Positions 14,547-23,225 of a DNA stretch of 35,572 bases are shown here, piece after piece. The notes beneath the pieces are model-generated. The model had not been told where the DNA came from and did not search any database. It saw only the letters and a list, made by a program, of their open reading frames with translations. Source of the DNA: an uncultured Collinsella sp. (GTDB lineage: Bacteria > Actinomycetota > Coriobacteriia > Coriobacteriales > Coriobacteriaceae); assembly GCA_902482035.1 (NCBI GenBank), contig CABSYW010000028.1, positions 1-35,572 of the forward strand, read 5' to 3'. A program made the position numbers and the translations under genes. How positions within the stretch are numbered: position 1 is the first letter of the stretch; the number at the start of each line of letters is the position of its first letter.

Positions 14547-17228
14547 TTACTCCTTCTCGACCGCGCGCATGATCGCCTTGTAGATCTCCATCAGCGGGAT
14601 GATCAGGAAGGCCAGGCCCAGCGCGGCAACAACACCCTTAAGCTCAAGCGTCACAGGGCCAAAGAACATCTCGGCAAGCGTCGGCTGTACGGTTACGACC
14701 ACCGTCAGCACCAGCGCCAGCGCGGCCGAAGCCCAAAGCCACTTGTTCTGCTTCTTCATGCTAAACAGCGACGCACGACGGCTGCGCATATTGAAGCAGT
14801 GGAAGATCTCGACCATGTTGAGCGTGATGAAGGCCATCATCACGCCTTCCTCGTCGGCATTGCCGGCGATCATATCGGCGATGTGGATGTAGCCCATGTC
14901 AAAGTACACGCCCACAAAGAAGCTCGCCAGCACCAGCACGGTGATGATCAGGCCCTGGACCACGCAGTCCAGGCCCATGTGACCGGCAAAGACGCCGTCC
15001 TTGGCGTTGCGCGGCTTGCGCTTCATGATGTCGCCCTCGGCGTCCTCCATGCCCAGCGCGAGCGCGGGGAAGCAGTCGGTGACCAGGTTCACCCACAGCA
15101 GCTGCACCGGCTGGAAGATGGTAAAACCGATAAGCGTGGCAATGAACACCGAGAACACCTCGGCAAGGTTAGCCGAAAGCAGGAACTGGATGACCTTGCG
15201 GATGTTGTCGTAGATACGACGGCCCTCTTCGCAGGCACCGATGATGGTGGCGAAGTTATCGTCGGCAAGTACCATGTCGGCGACGTTCTTGGTAACGTCG
15301 GTGCCAGTGATGCCCATACCCACGCCGATGTCGGCGCGCTTGATGGACGGGGCGTCGTTGACGCCGTCGCCCGTCATGGCGACGATCTGGTCGCGCGACT
15401 TCCAAGCCTCGACGATGCGGGTCTTGTGCTCGGGCTGGACGCGGGCGTACACGCCGTAATCCTCGATGTGTGCATCGAGTTCCTCGTCGCTCATGCGGTC
15501 GAGGTCGGCACCGGTGATAGCCTGGCTGCGATCGGCGACGATGCCCAGCTGCTTGGCGATGGCCACGGCGGTGTCGATGTGGTCGCCCGTGATCATGACG
15601 GTGCGGATACCGGCATCGTGCGCCTCGCGGATAGCATCGGCTACCTCGGGACGGACCGGGTCGATCATGCCGGACAGGCCGCAGAAGACCAGGTCATGCT
15701 CGAGCGCAGCGGGGCTGCAGTCGGCGGGAACCTCGGTGTAGGTGCGGCTCGCCAGCGCCAGCACGCGCAGGGCCTCGTCGGCCATGGCCTTGTTGGCTGC
15801 CACGAGCTCGGCGCGGCGCTCCTCAGTCAGCGGAACGACCTTCTCACCGTCATAGATATGGGTGCACAGGCCAATCACCACGTCGGGCGCGCCCTTGGTG
15901 TACTGCTCGTACTCGCCGTCCAGGGTCTCGACGACCACGGACATCATCTTGCGGCCCGAGTCGAACGGGGCCTCGCCCACGCGCGGGTGCTCGGCAGTCA
16001 GGCCAGTAAGACCAGCCTTGCCGGCATCATTGACGAGTGCACACTCGGTCGGCTCGCCCACGGCCTCGCCCAGCTCCTCGTCCCACTGGGCATCGGAGCA
16101 CAGCGCCATGCCGGCCAAGAACTTCTCCTTGGGCGCAGCGAGCTCGTGCTTGACGACGGTCATCTTGTTTTGGGTAAGGGTGCCGGTCTTGTCGGAGCAG
16201 ATGGTCTGTGTGCAGCCGAGGGTCTCGACGGCAGAGAGCTTGCGGATGATTGCCTGGCGCTTGGCCATCTTGGTCACGCCGAGCGACAGCACGATGGTCA
16301 CGACGGCGACCAGACCCTCGGGGATGGCGGCGACGGCGAGCGAGACGGCGACCATAAAGGTATCGAGCAAGGCAGTCGGGTCGGTAAGGACGTTGCCCAC
16401 GCCGTGACGGATGATGTCGACGCCAAAGATGACGACGCAGATGACGATAACCATAATGGTAAGGATGCGGCTGAGCTCGGCGAGCTTCACCTGCAGCGGC
16501 GTGAGCTCTTCCTTGGCCTCGGCCAGGGCGCCGGCAATCTTGCCCATCTCGGTGTTCATACCGGTGCCGACCACGACGGCGCGACCGCGACCGTACACCA
16601 CAGTGGAGCCCATGTAGCACATGTTCTTACGGTCACCGAGCGGCACGTCGTCGGTGCCAGCGGCGAGCTCGATCACGTTGGCGTGCTTCTCGACCGGCAC
16701 GGACTCGCCGGTCAGTGCGGCCTCTTCGATCTTCATCGTGGCGCTCTCGAGTACGCGGCAGTCGGCCGGGACGGAGTCGCCCGCCTCGAGCATGATCACG
16801 TCGCCGGGGACGAGCTCGGCGCTCGGCAGGTGCACGAGCTTGCCGTCGCGCAGCACCTTGGACTGCGCCGCGCTCATCTCCTGCAGGGCCTCGAGAGCCT
16901 CCTCGCTCTTGGCTTCCTGGACCACGCCCAGCACCGAGTTGACGATAACGACGAACATGATAATGGCGACGTCGGCAAAGTCGGGCTCGCCCTTGACCAT
17001 GCCCGTGAGTGCGCTGATGACGGCGGCAACGATCAGCATGATGACCATGGGATCGGCCATCTGCTCAAAGAAGCGCTTCCACAGCGGCGTTTTCTCGGCT
17101 TCCTCAAGCTTGTTAGGGCCTGTCTTGGCGAGGCGCGACGACGCCTCGCCGTTGCTCAGGCCGAGGTTCTCATCGACACCTTGGTCGCTGAGCACCTCCG
17201 CCGCGGCGGACAGGTATTCCTTTTGCAT
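14547..17228 (-). CDS. P-type Ca2+-translocating ATPase (P2 type)
   Basis: An 893-residue cation pump. Motifs: TGES (173-176) in the actuator domain, PEGL (303-306) in M4 as in Ca2+ pumps, the phosphorylation site CSDKTGTLTQN with Asp346, TGD and MTGDGVNDAPSIK in the P domain, and about ten membrane helices including a full set of four after the P domain (cation-ATPase C-terminal). Length and the AIPEGL segment fit the plasma-membrane/SERCA-like bacterial type. AGGAGGGGAC precedes the ATG. Substrate assignment rests on homology; Mg2+ or Mn2+ efflux is possible. A palindrome overlaps its ribosome site. Confidence 0.93.
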   Translation of the reverse strand: MQKEYLSAAAEVLSDQGVDENLGLSNGEASSRLAKTGPNKLEEAEKTPLWKRFFEQMADPMVIMLIVAAVISALTGMVKGEPDFADVAIIMFVVIVNSVLGVVQEAKSEEALEALQEMSAAQSKVLRDGKLVHLPSAELVPGDVIMLEAGDSVPADCRVLESATMKIEEAALTGESVPVEKHANVIELAAGTDDVPLGDRKNMCYMGSTVVYGRGRAVVVGTGMNTEMGKIAGALAEAKEELTPLQVKLAELSRILTIMVIVICVVIFGVDIIRHGVGNVLTDPTALLDTFMVAVSLAVAAIPEGLVAVVTIVLSLGVTKMAKRQAIIRKLSAVETLGCTQTICSDKTGTLTQNKMTVVKHELAAPKEKFLAGMALCSDAQWDEELGEAVGEPTECALVNDAGKAGLTGLTAEHPRVGEAPFDSGRKMMSVVVETLDGEYEQYTKGAPDVVIGLCTHIYDGEKVVPLTEERRAELVAANKAMADEALRVLALASRTYTEVPADCSPAALEHDLVFCGLSGMIDPVRPEVADAIREAHDAGIRTVMITGDHIDTAVAIAKQLGIVADRSQAITGADLDRMSDEELDAHIEDYGVYARVQPEHKTRIVEAWKSRDQIVAMTGDGVNDAPSIKRADIGVGMGITGTDVTKNVADMVLADDNFATIIGACEEGRRIYDNIRKVIQFLLSANLAEVFSVFIATLIGFTIFQPVQLLWVNLVTDCFPALALGMEDAEGDIMKRKPRNAKDGVFAGHMGLDCVVQGLIITVLVLASFFVGVYFDMGYIHIADMIAGNADEEGVMMAFITLNMVEIFHCFNMRSRRASLFSMKKQNKWLWASAALALVLTVVVTVQPTLAEMFFGPVTLELKGVVAALGLAFLIIPLMEIYKAIMRAVEKE

Positions 17229-17238
17229 ATAGAGTCCC

Positions 17239-17292
17239 CTCCTGGGATTCGGGCCACTCAGCAGATTGATGCCCGATCATAATTCCCAGGAG
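17239..17292 (-). promoter_or_regulatory. Palindrome overlapping the ATPase ribosome site
   Basis: CTCCTGGGA (17239-17247) is perfectly complementary to TCCCAGGAG (17284-17292), and a nested 5-bp stem CGGGC/GCCCG (17250-17254, 17271-17275) fits inside. On the mRNA strand the proximal arm contains the AGGAGG used to start the ATPase, so folding would hide it. A TATGAT between the arms (17276-17281) might be the -10 instead, in which case the palindrome is a DNA operator and not an mRNA element. The sequence does not settle which. Confidence 0.45.
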
Positions 17293-17670
17293 AAGGGCAA
17301 GGGCTCATCAAGGCTGCCGTGCTGAGCGGCAGTTGATAGTGGGGCTATGGTACCCCAAAGCGGCGCGTCTAGCCAAAACATTCCAATTGGAAACACGGCT
17401 CGAGTGCAACGATGCAGACCGTGTGATGCTCAACATTGATAAAACGTTTTTTCTTCGGCGCATCGTCAAACTGAAATATCGCCCAGATAGCAGCGGTCAG
17501 AACGGTTGATAAAGTTTTTTCATATACCGTTTTTACCGCAAAAAATGAACTTCTAATTCGGCATACGGTCGATTTTTGGGGGTGTTCGGTCGTCATTTCG
17601 TTATAATCATCTCAGTTTTATTTCTTATGGTTTATCTATCAGCGCAAGACGATGTCAGATGGAGGTCTGA
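17293..17670. other. Intergenic region upstream of pyk
   Basis: About 380 bases between the divergent ATPase and pyk genes, AT-rich towards pyk. It holds two near-identical boxes, TTGATAAAACGTTTTTTC (17436-17453) and TTGATAAAGTTTTTTC (17506-17521), 70 bases apart on the plus strand. A clear -10 TATAAT is at 17602-17607 with only a weak, over-spaced -35 (TTGGGG at 17576-17581). A 75-residue minus-strand open frame in it has no ribosome site or domain and is left out. Confidence 0.5.
17602..17607 (+). promoter_or_regulatory. -10 box of the pyk promoter
   Basis: Consensus TATAAT 63 bases upstream of the pyk ATG. No good -35 stands at 17 bases; the transcript would have a leader of about 55 bases. 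Confidence 0.55.
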
Positions 17671-19131
17671 ATGTACAAGCGCACTAAGATTGTATGCACC
17701 ATGGGTCCCGCCTGCGATAGCGACGAGACCATCCGTGAGATGATCAAGGCGGGCATGAACGTCGCCCGTTTTAACTTCTCGCACGGATCCTACGACGAGC
17801 ACCACGGTCGCATCGAGCGCGTCCGTCGTATTTCCAAGGAGCTCGGTCTGCCCGTCGGCATCCTGCTCGACACCAAGGGCCCCGAGGTCCGCACCGGCCT
17901 TCTGGTCGACGGCAAGAAGGTTGCCGTCAAGACCGGCGATAAGATCGTCGTCACCGCTCAGCCCACGTCCGAGGATTTCCACGGCACCGCTGAGCACATC
18001 TCCCTCGACTACCTGGCCCTGCCCTCCGAGGTCGAGAAGGGCTCCCTTATCCTGATCGATGACGGTCTGGTTGCCCTCGAGGTCGAGTCCGTCGACGGCC
18101 AGGACATGACCTGCGTCGTCAAGAACGACGGCCTGATCGGCGAGCGCAAGGGCGTCAACATGCCCAACGTCAACATCTCGCTGCCCGCCATCACCGAGCG
18201 CGATCGTCAGGACATCCTCTTTGGCCTGACCGAGAATATCGACTACATTGCCGCTTCCTTCATCCGTGACGGCGAGTCCGTCCGCGGCATCCGCGAGCTT
18301 TGCCGCGAGAACGGTGGCGAGCACGTGACGATCTTCCCGAAGATCGAGTGCGCCCTGGGCGTCGAGAACTTCGACGAGATCCTCGAGGCTTCCGACGGCA
18401 TCATGGTCGCCCGTGGCGACCTGGGCATCGAGATCAAGCCCGAGCTCGTTCCGCACATCCAGAAGGAGATCATCGCCAAGTGCAACGCGGCCTACAAGCC
18501 CGTTATCACCGCTACGCAGATGCTCGACTCCATGCAGCAGAACCCGCGCCCGACGCGCGCCGAGGTTGCCGATGTTGCTAACGCCATCTACGACGGCACC
18601 GACGCCGTTATGCTCTCTGGCGAGTCCGCTGCCGGTAAGTACCCGGTCGAGGCCGTCAAGATGCAGGCCAGCATTGCTCTCGAGACCGAGAAGTACCTCC
18701 CGGCCCACGCTCCGCTCGAGGTTCCGGCCGACGCTCATGGCACCCGCGTCGTCAACAACGTTGTGGGTATGTCCGCTGTGAACATGGCTACCACCGTTGG
18801 CGCCAAGTGCATCACCGTGCCGACGACCACCGGTCGTACCGCTCGCCTGATCTCGCACTTCCGTCCCAACATGCCGATCTGCGCGTTCTCCCGCCACGAG
18901 TGGGCTGTCCAGCAGATGATTATGTACTGGGGCGTTATCCCGCACCAGGCCGAGATTACCCAGGGCACCGTCAACGGCACGATCGTCAAGGCGATCGAGA
19001 CCGCTAAGGAGCTCGGCTACGTCGAGGCCGGCGATCTGACCGTCGCTACCGCCGGCGATCCCCGCATGAGCGTCCAGCTCGAGGACAAGGTCTCCTCGAC
19101 CAACGTCGCTTACGTCGCTCAGGTACGCTAA
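17671..19131 (+). CDS. pyk: Pyruvate kinase
   Basis: A 486-residue enzyme converting phosphoenolpyruvate and ADP to pyruvate and ATP. Signatures: KIVCTMGPACD at the N terminus, NFSHG, LLDTKGPEVRTG, the active-site FPKIE (Lys224, Glu226), MVARGDLGIEI (Asp250) and ATQMLDSM with NPRPTRAEVADVANA. The C-terminal regulatory domain follows about residue 350 (VNNVVGMSAVNMA) and there is no extra PEP-utiliser domain. GGAGG lies 7 bases before the ATG. Codon use is strongly biased to C-ending codons, as expected for a highly expressed gene. It is monocistronic, with a terminator 28 bases after the stop. Confidence 0.97.
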   Translation: MYKRTKIVCTMGPACDSDETIREMIKAGMNVARFNFSHGSYDEHHGRIERVRRISKELGLPVGILLDTKGPEVRTGLLVDGKKVAVKTGDKIVVTAQPTSEDFHGTAEHISLDYLALPSEVEKGSLILIDDGLVALEVESVDGQDMTCVVKNDGLIGERKGVNMPNVNISLPAITERDRQDILFGLTENIDYIAASFIRDGESVRGIRELCRENGGEHVTIFPKIECALGVENFDEILEASDGIMVARGDLGIEIKPELVPHIQKEIIAKCNAAYKPVITATQMLDSMQQNPRPTRAEVADVANAIYDGTDAVMLSGESAAGKYPVEAVKMQASIALETEKYLPAHAPLEVPADAHGTRVVNNVVGMSAVNMATTVGAKCITVPTTTGRTARLISHFRPNMPICAFSRHEWAVQQMIMYWGVIPHQAEITQGTVNGTIVKAIETAKELGYVEAGDLTVATAGDPRMSVQLEDKVSSTNVAYVAQVR

Positions 19132-19159
19132 ATCGTACTTGCAAGCAGATTTGCATTGC

Positions 19160-19196
19160 AAAGGGCCCGGAAGGCATTGCCTTCCGGGCCCTTTTT
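19160..19196 (+). terminator. Rho-independent terminator of pyk
   Basis: A perfect 16-bp stem (19160-19175 with 19179-19194, loop ATT) ends in five T. Its A-tract on the opposite side means it could also act on minus-strand transcripts. Confidence 0.95.
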
Positions 19197-19226
19197 AAGA
19201 CCTTCTTCATATGCCGCTTCATCGAT

Positions 19227-19337
19227 TTGCGTTCAGTCGCAAGCCTCTCCGATGCCGAGCGCACCACCGAAGACGCCCTGCGACGGGAGCCGTTGGTCAA
19301 TTGGGATGAACTGTTCACCGTCAAGCCGGCCAGCTAG
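19227..19337 (+). pseudogene. Possible C-terminal remnant of a lost gene
   Basis: Between the pyk terminator and the convergent PLC-like gene, one plus-strand frame reads as a plausible protein tail: DLRSVASLSDAERTTEDA followed by LRREPLVNWDELFTVKPAS, ending in TAG at 19335. It has genome-like GC-ending codons but no ribosome site or usual start, and it reads back into the terminator. The last bases overlap the stop region of the next gene. I do not recognise the family; it may be chance. Confidence 0.25.
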
Positions 19338-20182
19338 CAGCTAGCAATCAGGGGCAGCGCAGGCACATCGGGCGATTCGACACGGGCGGCAAAACCCGCC
19401 TCGGTCAGCTCGATGACCTCGGTAAACGTTGCATCGAAAAACTCCTCGGTTAGCAAGCGATACGGCGGATGATCGGGCTCGCCGGGGTTTTCGCGTACAA
19501 TCTCGTGCATAACGCCAATGGTCTTGAGCACATACTCCTTATGGATGGGATACTGACCAAAACGGGTCGCCGCAGCATACAGGCGATCGGTCGCGCGCGG
19601 AATCGAAACGATGCCGAGTGTCTTGCCAAACCAGTCAAAGTCGCCTTGCTTTTTAATGCGGAATTCCTCGCACGGTTTGCCGCCGTGCGCCTCCAGGTAC
19701 TGATTCACACGCGTATTCCACACGGTATCGGCCACGAGGTGAGACCAAACGCCCAGCGTCAGATCGAGCAGCGACTGCGCCACGTCATCGGGCGCGAGCG
19801 AAAGCTCGCTAGCACCGGGACCGGCAACCGGCTCGGCATCCTTGTAGCGTTGGGGATAATGCACCCGATTGAGTCGCTCGCGCTCCTCGGCAATCGAGGT
19901 CGCGGCAGCTGGCGCACCAACAAGCGCCCCTTTGAGCAGCGGCGCCACATAGGTATCCCAAAACTCATGCTCGCGCGGCTTGGGGATAGGCTCGGGCTTG
20001 GCAAAGTGCGTAATGCGATACGGGATGGGATCGGCGATGCCAGGGACCATATAGCCCACGAAAATATCCGGAACCACGCAGCCAAACAAAAAGGCATTGC
20101 GGTCGCGCACGCTCTTGGCAAGCGCACCGGTGCGCTCCAGCAAACGCTCCGTCTGAGCGATATGAATGTTCCAGCTTGGCAT
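19334..20182 (-). CDS. Zinc-dependent phospholipase C-like protein
   Basis: A 282-residue protein; the ATG at 20182 follows GGGGGTGG, so I prefer it to the ATG four codons upstream. It starts MPSWNIHIAQ, then RNAFLFGCVVPDI, GVWSHLVADTVWN and further His/Asp residues spread as in the Zn_dep_PLPC family (PF00882), whose members bind zinc through the N-terminal Trp and several His. There is no signal peptide; the start is close to the zinc-binding N terminus known from the family, but here it stays cytoplasmic unless processed. Enzyme activity and substrate are uncertain. It has no operon partners. Confidence 0.6.
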   Translation of the reverse strand: MPSWNIHIAQTERLLERTGALAKSVRDRNAFLFGCVVPDIFVGYMVPGIADPIPYRITHFAKPEPIPKPREHEFWDTYVAPLLKGALVGAPAAATSIAEERERLNRVHYPQRYKDAEPVAGPGASELSLAPDDVAQSLLDLTLGVWSHLVADTVWNTRVNQYLEAHGGKPCEEFRIKKQGDFDWFGKTLGIVSIPRATDRLYAAATRFGQYPIHKEYVLKTIGVMHEIVRENPGEPDHPPYRLLTEEFFDATFTEVIELTEAGFAARVESPDVPALPLIASC

Positions 20183-20262
20183 AGCCACCCCCATAAAAAA
20201 CCTGGATAACTATACCATCACGGCAAAGCCGCGCGGGCGGCTACGCACGCTCTACGCAGCAA

Positions 20263-21051
20263 CTAGTCCGTAGCACCGCTTTCGGTTCCATACGACGGTG
20301 AAGGCGCCTCGACCACATGGTGATATCGATCGATATAGATTGCACGGGCACCCAGGCGTCGCACCAAATCCTGGTGATGTGTGCTCATCAAGACCGTCTT
20401 ACCCGCCGCGACGTAGGCCAGCAAGAAGTTGACCACGATGTCGCATGAATCCTCGTCGAGCCCATTAGTAGGTTCGTCGAGCACTAGGATATCGGGGTTC
20501 ATCGATACGACTGCCGCCAGCGCCACACGCTTCTTTTGCCCGCCCGAAAGCTGATAGGGCGAGGCGTCGACCAGATCGGCAACCTGGAACAGCTCCATGG
20601 CGTCGCGAACGCGACGCTCGAGCTCGTCTGCTGGCAGCCCCATTTGAGCCGGGCCAAACGCGACCTCCTCGCCCACCGTGGCGCAAAAGAGCTGCGCATC
20701 GGCATTCTGGAACACAAAGCCCACGCGCTGATGAAAACGCTGAGCGGCCGCAGAATCCTTTAGAAACGCCGCATCGATCAAGTGCCCGTCAAACAGGTAT
20801 GCCCCTGCGTCCGCGAGTTCAAGGCCGTTGATAAGGCGCATGATCGTCGTCTTGCCGCAGCCGTTAGGGCCGAGCAGGGCAACGAGTTCACCACGATCGA
20901 CCCGCAGCGACACGCCATCGACAACCGTATGTCCCGCATAGGAGAACACCACGTCGCGCAGCTCGATGAGCGGCGTGGCCTCAGCGCCGGCAACACCGTT
21001 CGTGCCCGCCGCACTATTCATATCGATCGTCAAAACATCGCCCTTCCCCAT
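20263..21051 (-). CDS. cbiO: Energy-coupling factor ATPase CbiO/NikO
   Basis: An ABC ATPase of about 262 residues with Walker A LLGPNGCGKTT, a Q-loop in FVFQNADAQLF, the signature LSGGQKKR, Walker B ILVLDEPTNGLD and the switch His in MSTHHQD. FVFQN with ADAQLF is typical of ECF transporter ATPases (CbiO/EcfA). It ends the CbiM-CbiQ-CbiO operon and powers nickel or cobalt uptake. The start is unsure: ATG 21051, TTG 21033 or ATG 21021; the first has GGGG just upstream and lies 29 bases after the cbiQ stop. Confidence 0.9.
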   Translation of the reverse strand: MGKGDVLTIDMNSAAGTNGVAGAEATPLIELRDVVFSYAGHTVVDGVSLRVDRGELVALLGPNGCGKTTIMRLINGLELADAGAYLFDGHLIDAAFLKDSAAAQRFHQRVGFVFQNADAQLFCATVGEEVAFGPAQMGLPADELERRVRDAMELFQVADLVDASPYQLSGGQKKRVALAAVVSMNPDILVLDEPTNGLDEDSCDIVVNFLLAYVAAGKTVLMSTHHQDLVRRLGARAIYIDRYHHVVEAPSPSYGTESGATD

Positions 21052-21079
21052 TTGCATCCCCAGTCGGAACCAGCAGCGC

Positions 21080-21922
21080 CTACAGCACGGCGCACAACAC
21101 TGCCAGCAGCGCCACGCCGGCCGCATAGACCGCATCGCGCCAGCCAAAGCCGCTCCGCGCGGGCGCCGGATACGCACCGGCAAAGCCGCGGCAAAGCATA
21201 GCCTCGTCCATCGCGCGGCTGCATTCCATCGCCTTGATAAAGGTCATGCCCATGATACCCGCGATCGAATCGGTACGCGAAAATCCCTCAGGCGCACGGC
21301 CAACGCTGCGTAGCATGACCGATTCGCACAGATCGTGCGCCGTGCGTCCCAGCACCTCAATATGCTTGAGCGCCATATCAAACGTAAAGATAACCTCGTC
21401 GGGCAGGTGCAGCAGTTTGAGCGCCGCCGACATGCGGCTCCAGGTGAGCGTCCACGAAACACCCAGCACCAGCGACACATTAATAAACGTCTTGAGCGCG
21501 ATCTTGAGCATGGCGCCCATGGCAGACGCGCTCAGCAACAGGGCAGGCAGCGCCAGAACCACCGCAAGCCCCGTGGCGCCAAGCGCCGGTACAAAAGTCG
21601 CGCGCAACCCGCGCGCGGGGCGCACCGCGACCAGCACCAGCGCGATAGCCGCCATCAGCATCAGGTACAGCGGGCTCTGCGTCAGACACACGCACAGGAC
21701 GCAAACGAACATCCCCACCAGGCGCACCGGAGACGAAACGCAAGAAAGGGCGCGGTCGACCATCGACCCGCCCTCGTGCGCGCCTCCACCCAGGCGAACC
21801 CGCTCAAGCAGGCTCGCCAGGTGCAGGACATTCTTTTGCATCACACGATGCCGAGCCCCCACGGGCTCGTAACGCTGCTCGACCGCAAGCCAGCTAGGCA
21901 GCTCGGCTATTGCCATGAGCAC
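21080..21922 (-). CDS. cbiQ: ECF transporter transmembrane protein CbiQ/NikQ
   Basis: A 280-residue polytopic protein with hydrophobic segments at about 66-85, 88-100, 110-135 and 255-278, and the conserved coupling-helix arginine motifs in the C-terminal half (MLRSVGRAPEG and AMDEAMLCRGFAG), which contact the ATPase. The GTG at 21922 (or ATG at 21916) overlaps the cbiM stop region by about 25 bases and follows AAGGAAAG. It is the T component of the metal uptake system. Confidence 0.88.
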   Translation of the reverse strand: MLMAIAELPSWLAVEQRYEPVGARHRVMQKNVLHLASLLERVRLGGGAHEGGSMVDRALSCVSSPVRLVGMFVCVLCVCLTQSPLYLMLMAAIALVLVAVRPARGLRATFVPALGATGLAVVLALPALLLSASAMGAMLKIALKTFINVSLVLGVSWTLTWSRMSAALKLLHLPDEVIFTFDMALKHIEVLGRTAHDLCESVMLRSVGRAPEGFSRTDSIAGIMGMTFIKAMECSRAMDEAMLCRGFAGAYPAPARSGFGWRDAVYAAGVALLAVLCAVL

Positions 21923-22979
21923 CGCTTTCCTTAACCGTCAGCGAGATCAGGCGGAATGCGATGGTGAGCACCGCCACGCCAATCACGCCGGACAGGATAT
22001 ACATGGCAGCCTGACCGGCAAAGCCAAGGCCCTGCTCCTCGGAATAGGCCTGCAGATAATCGCCCGTGGGCAGGGCATCGGCAAAGGTCGGAGTATCGAG
22101 GCCAACCGAAGTCTGCAGACTGTCGTCACCAGCCTCCTGAACGGCGGTCGCGGCGCCCTCGGCGTCCCACTCGCCCCATGCGTCACCCGTGGCCAGCAGG
22201 CCCAGCGGCGTGGCCACGACAAGCACGGCGACCAGGATGAGCGTGGGGACCAGCGAGGTCTTCTTGGCGGCTGCGCCCTCGGCAGTAAGCTGTCCATCGG
22301 CGGCTTCGGGGCCGACGATAACGCCCGGCGCCGTCTTCTTGATAAAGCCGTAGATCGCGGCAGTCGCCACGCCCTCGACTACGCCGGCAACCAGCATATG
22401 CGGGATCAACATGGCCGGAATGGCCACGGACAACGGGAAGGGGCAGTACAGCGGAGCGCCCGAGGCGTCGGTGAAGAGCATCGGCTGGATACCGAACTCG
22501 ATCGCCGCGCATAGGGCCGCCACGCACAGACCGACCCAGCCGGCAACTACGGCCGAAACCGAGGTGCCCCAGCTCTTGTCGTGCAAACGGCTGTTAAGCG
22601 CGCGGAACACGATGGCTGCGGCAAACGGCAACACGAAGGCCATGTTAAAGCAGTTAGCGCCAAAGGACAGGATGCCGCCGTCGCCAAACAGCAGCGCTTG
22701 CAGCGCCAGCGCGACCGAAACCGCGATAGCCGCGGCCTCGGGGCCCAGCAGCAGCGCGATGAGCGCGCCGCCGACGGCGTGGCCCGTGGTGCCGCCAGGC
22801 AGCGGCACGTTGAACATCATGAGCAAGAAGGAGAACGCGGCGCAGATGCCCAGGAAAGCCATGTGCTCGCGATCGAGCGTGGCGCGCACCTTCTTGATGC
22901 AGTGGACCCAAACGGGCACCATCGCCACCGCCATGACGGCATCGGTCTGCGGGGACAGATAATTATCTGGAATGTGCAT
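21894..22979 (-). CDS. cbiM: Substrate-specific component CbiM/NikM with C-terminal CbiN-like part
   Basis: A 361-residue membrane protein. The start MHIPDNYLSP carries the essential N-terminal Met-His metal ligand; further family marks are LPGGTTGHAVGG and FGDGGILSFGANCFNMA, with His in the first as the expected extra ligand. About residues 1-240 are CbiM; after a soluble linker two more helices (about 245-265 and 333-352) around an exported loop resemble a fused CbiN or PDGLE domain, which would explain the lack of a separate cbiN. GGGAGGCG precedes the ATG. The operator upstream points to nickel as substrate. Confidence 0.92.
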   Translation of the reverse strand: MHIPDNYLSPQTDAVMAVAMVPVWVHCIKKVRATLDREHMAFLGICAAFSFLLMMFNVPLPGGTTGHAVGGALIALLLGPEAAAIAVSVALALQALLFGDGGILSFGANCFNMAFVLPFAAAIVFRALNSRLHDKSWGTSVSAVVAGWVGLCVAALCAAIEFGIQPMLFTDASGAPLYCPFPLSVAIPAMLIPHMLVAGVVEGVATAAIYGFIKKTAPGVIVGPEAADGQLTAEGAAAKKTSLVPTLILVAVLVVATPLGLLATGDAWGEWDAEGAATAVQEAGDDSLQTSVGLDTPTFADALPTGDYLQAYSEEQGLGFAGQAAMYILSGVIGVAVLTIAFRLISLTVKESGAHGNSRAA

Positions 22980-23036
22980 GCACGCCTCCCGGTTATCGGC
23001 GCACGGAATTGCAACGCCGTTTGAATCACCTTTCCA

Positions 23037-23064
23037 GTGTTACGTAATGTCAGACTCGTAACAC
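23037..23064 (-). promoter_or_regulatory. NikR-type operator upstream of the metal transporter
   Basis: A perfect inverted repeat GTGTTAC (23037-23043), 14 bases, GTAACAC (23058-23064), extended by one more pair on each inner side (G and C). This matches the GTGTTAC-N13/14-GTAACAC motif I recall as predicted for NikR in Desulfovibrio. It lies directly downstream of the -10 box, so a bound repressor would block initiation. No nikR gene is in the window. Confidence 0.7.
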
Positions 23065-23074
23065 GACGCGGGCT

Positions 23075-23103
23075 ATCATAGCAAAACGGCGCACTGCCGA
23101 CAA
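23075..23103 (-). promoter_or_regulatory. Promoter of the cbiMQO operon
   Basis: On the minus strand TTGTCG (-35, 23098-23103) and TATGAT (-10, 23075-23080) are spaced by exactly 17 bases. The start of transcription would fall near 23067, at the edge of the operator. Confidence 0.7.
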
Positions 23104-23225
23104 AGCAGCACGCCGTTATGTAATGCGCGTGTCATATATGCAGGCTCAACGGTGCCTCATACCGAGCATAGCGGTCACGTAGGACTCGGCGGCAGCCACC
23201 GCTGACCCATACCCCAGCGTAGAAC

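Noticed and set aside
14799..17282. 827-codon plus-strand open frame opposite the P-type ATPase
   Set aside because: His/Asp/Val/Gly-rich translation typical of the antisense of GC-rich coding DNA; the ATPase on the minus strand has all family motifs.
17369..17596. 75-codon minus-strand open frame in the pyk upstream region
   Set aside because: No ribosome site or domain; AT-rich intergenic DNA with promoter features.
17632..19161. 509-codon minus-strand open frame opposite pyk
   Set aside because: Antisense shadow; composition is Asp/Gly/Val/Leu-rich and no family is visible, while pyk is clear.
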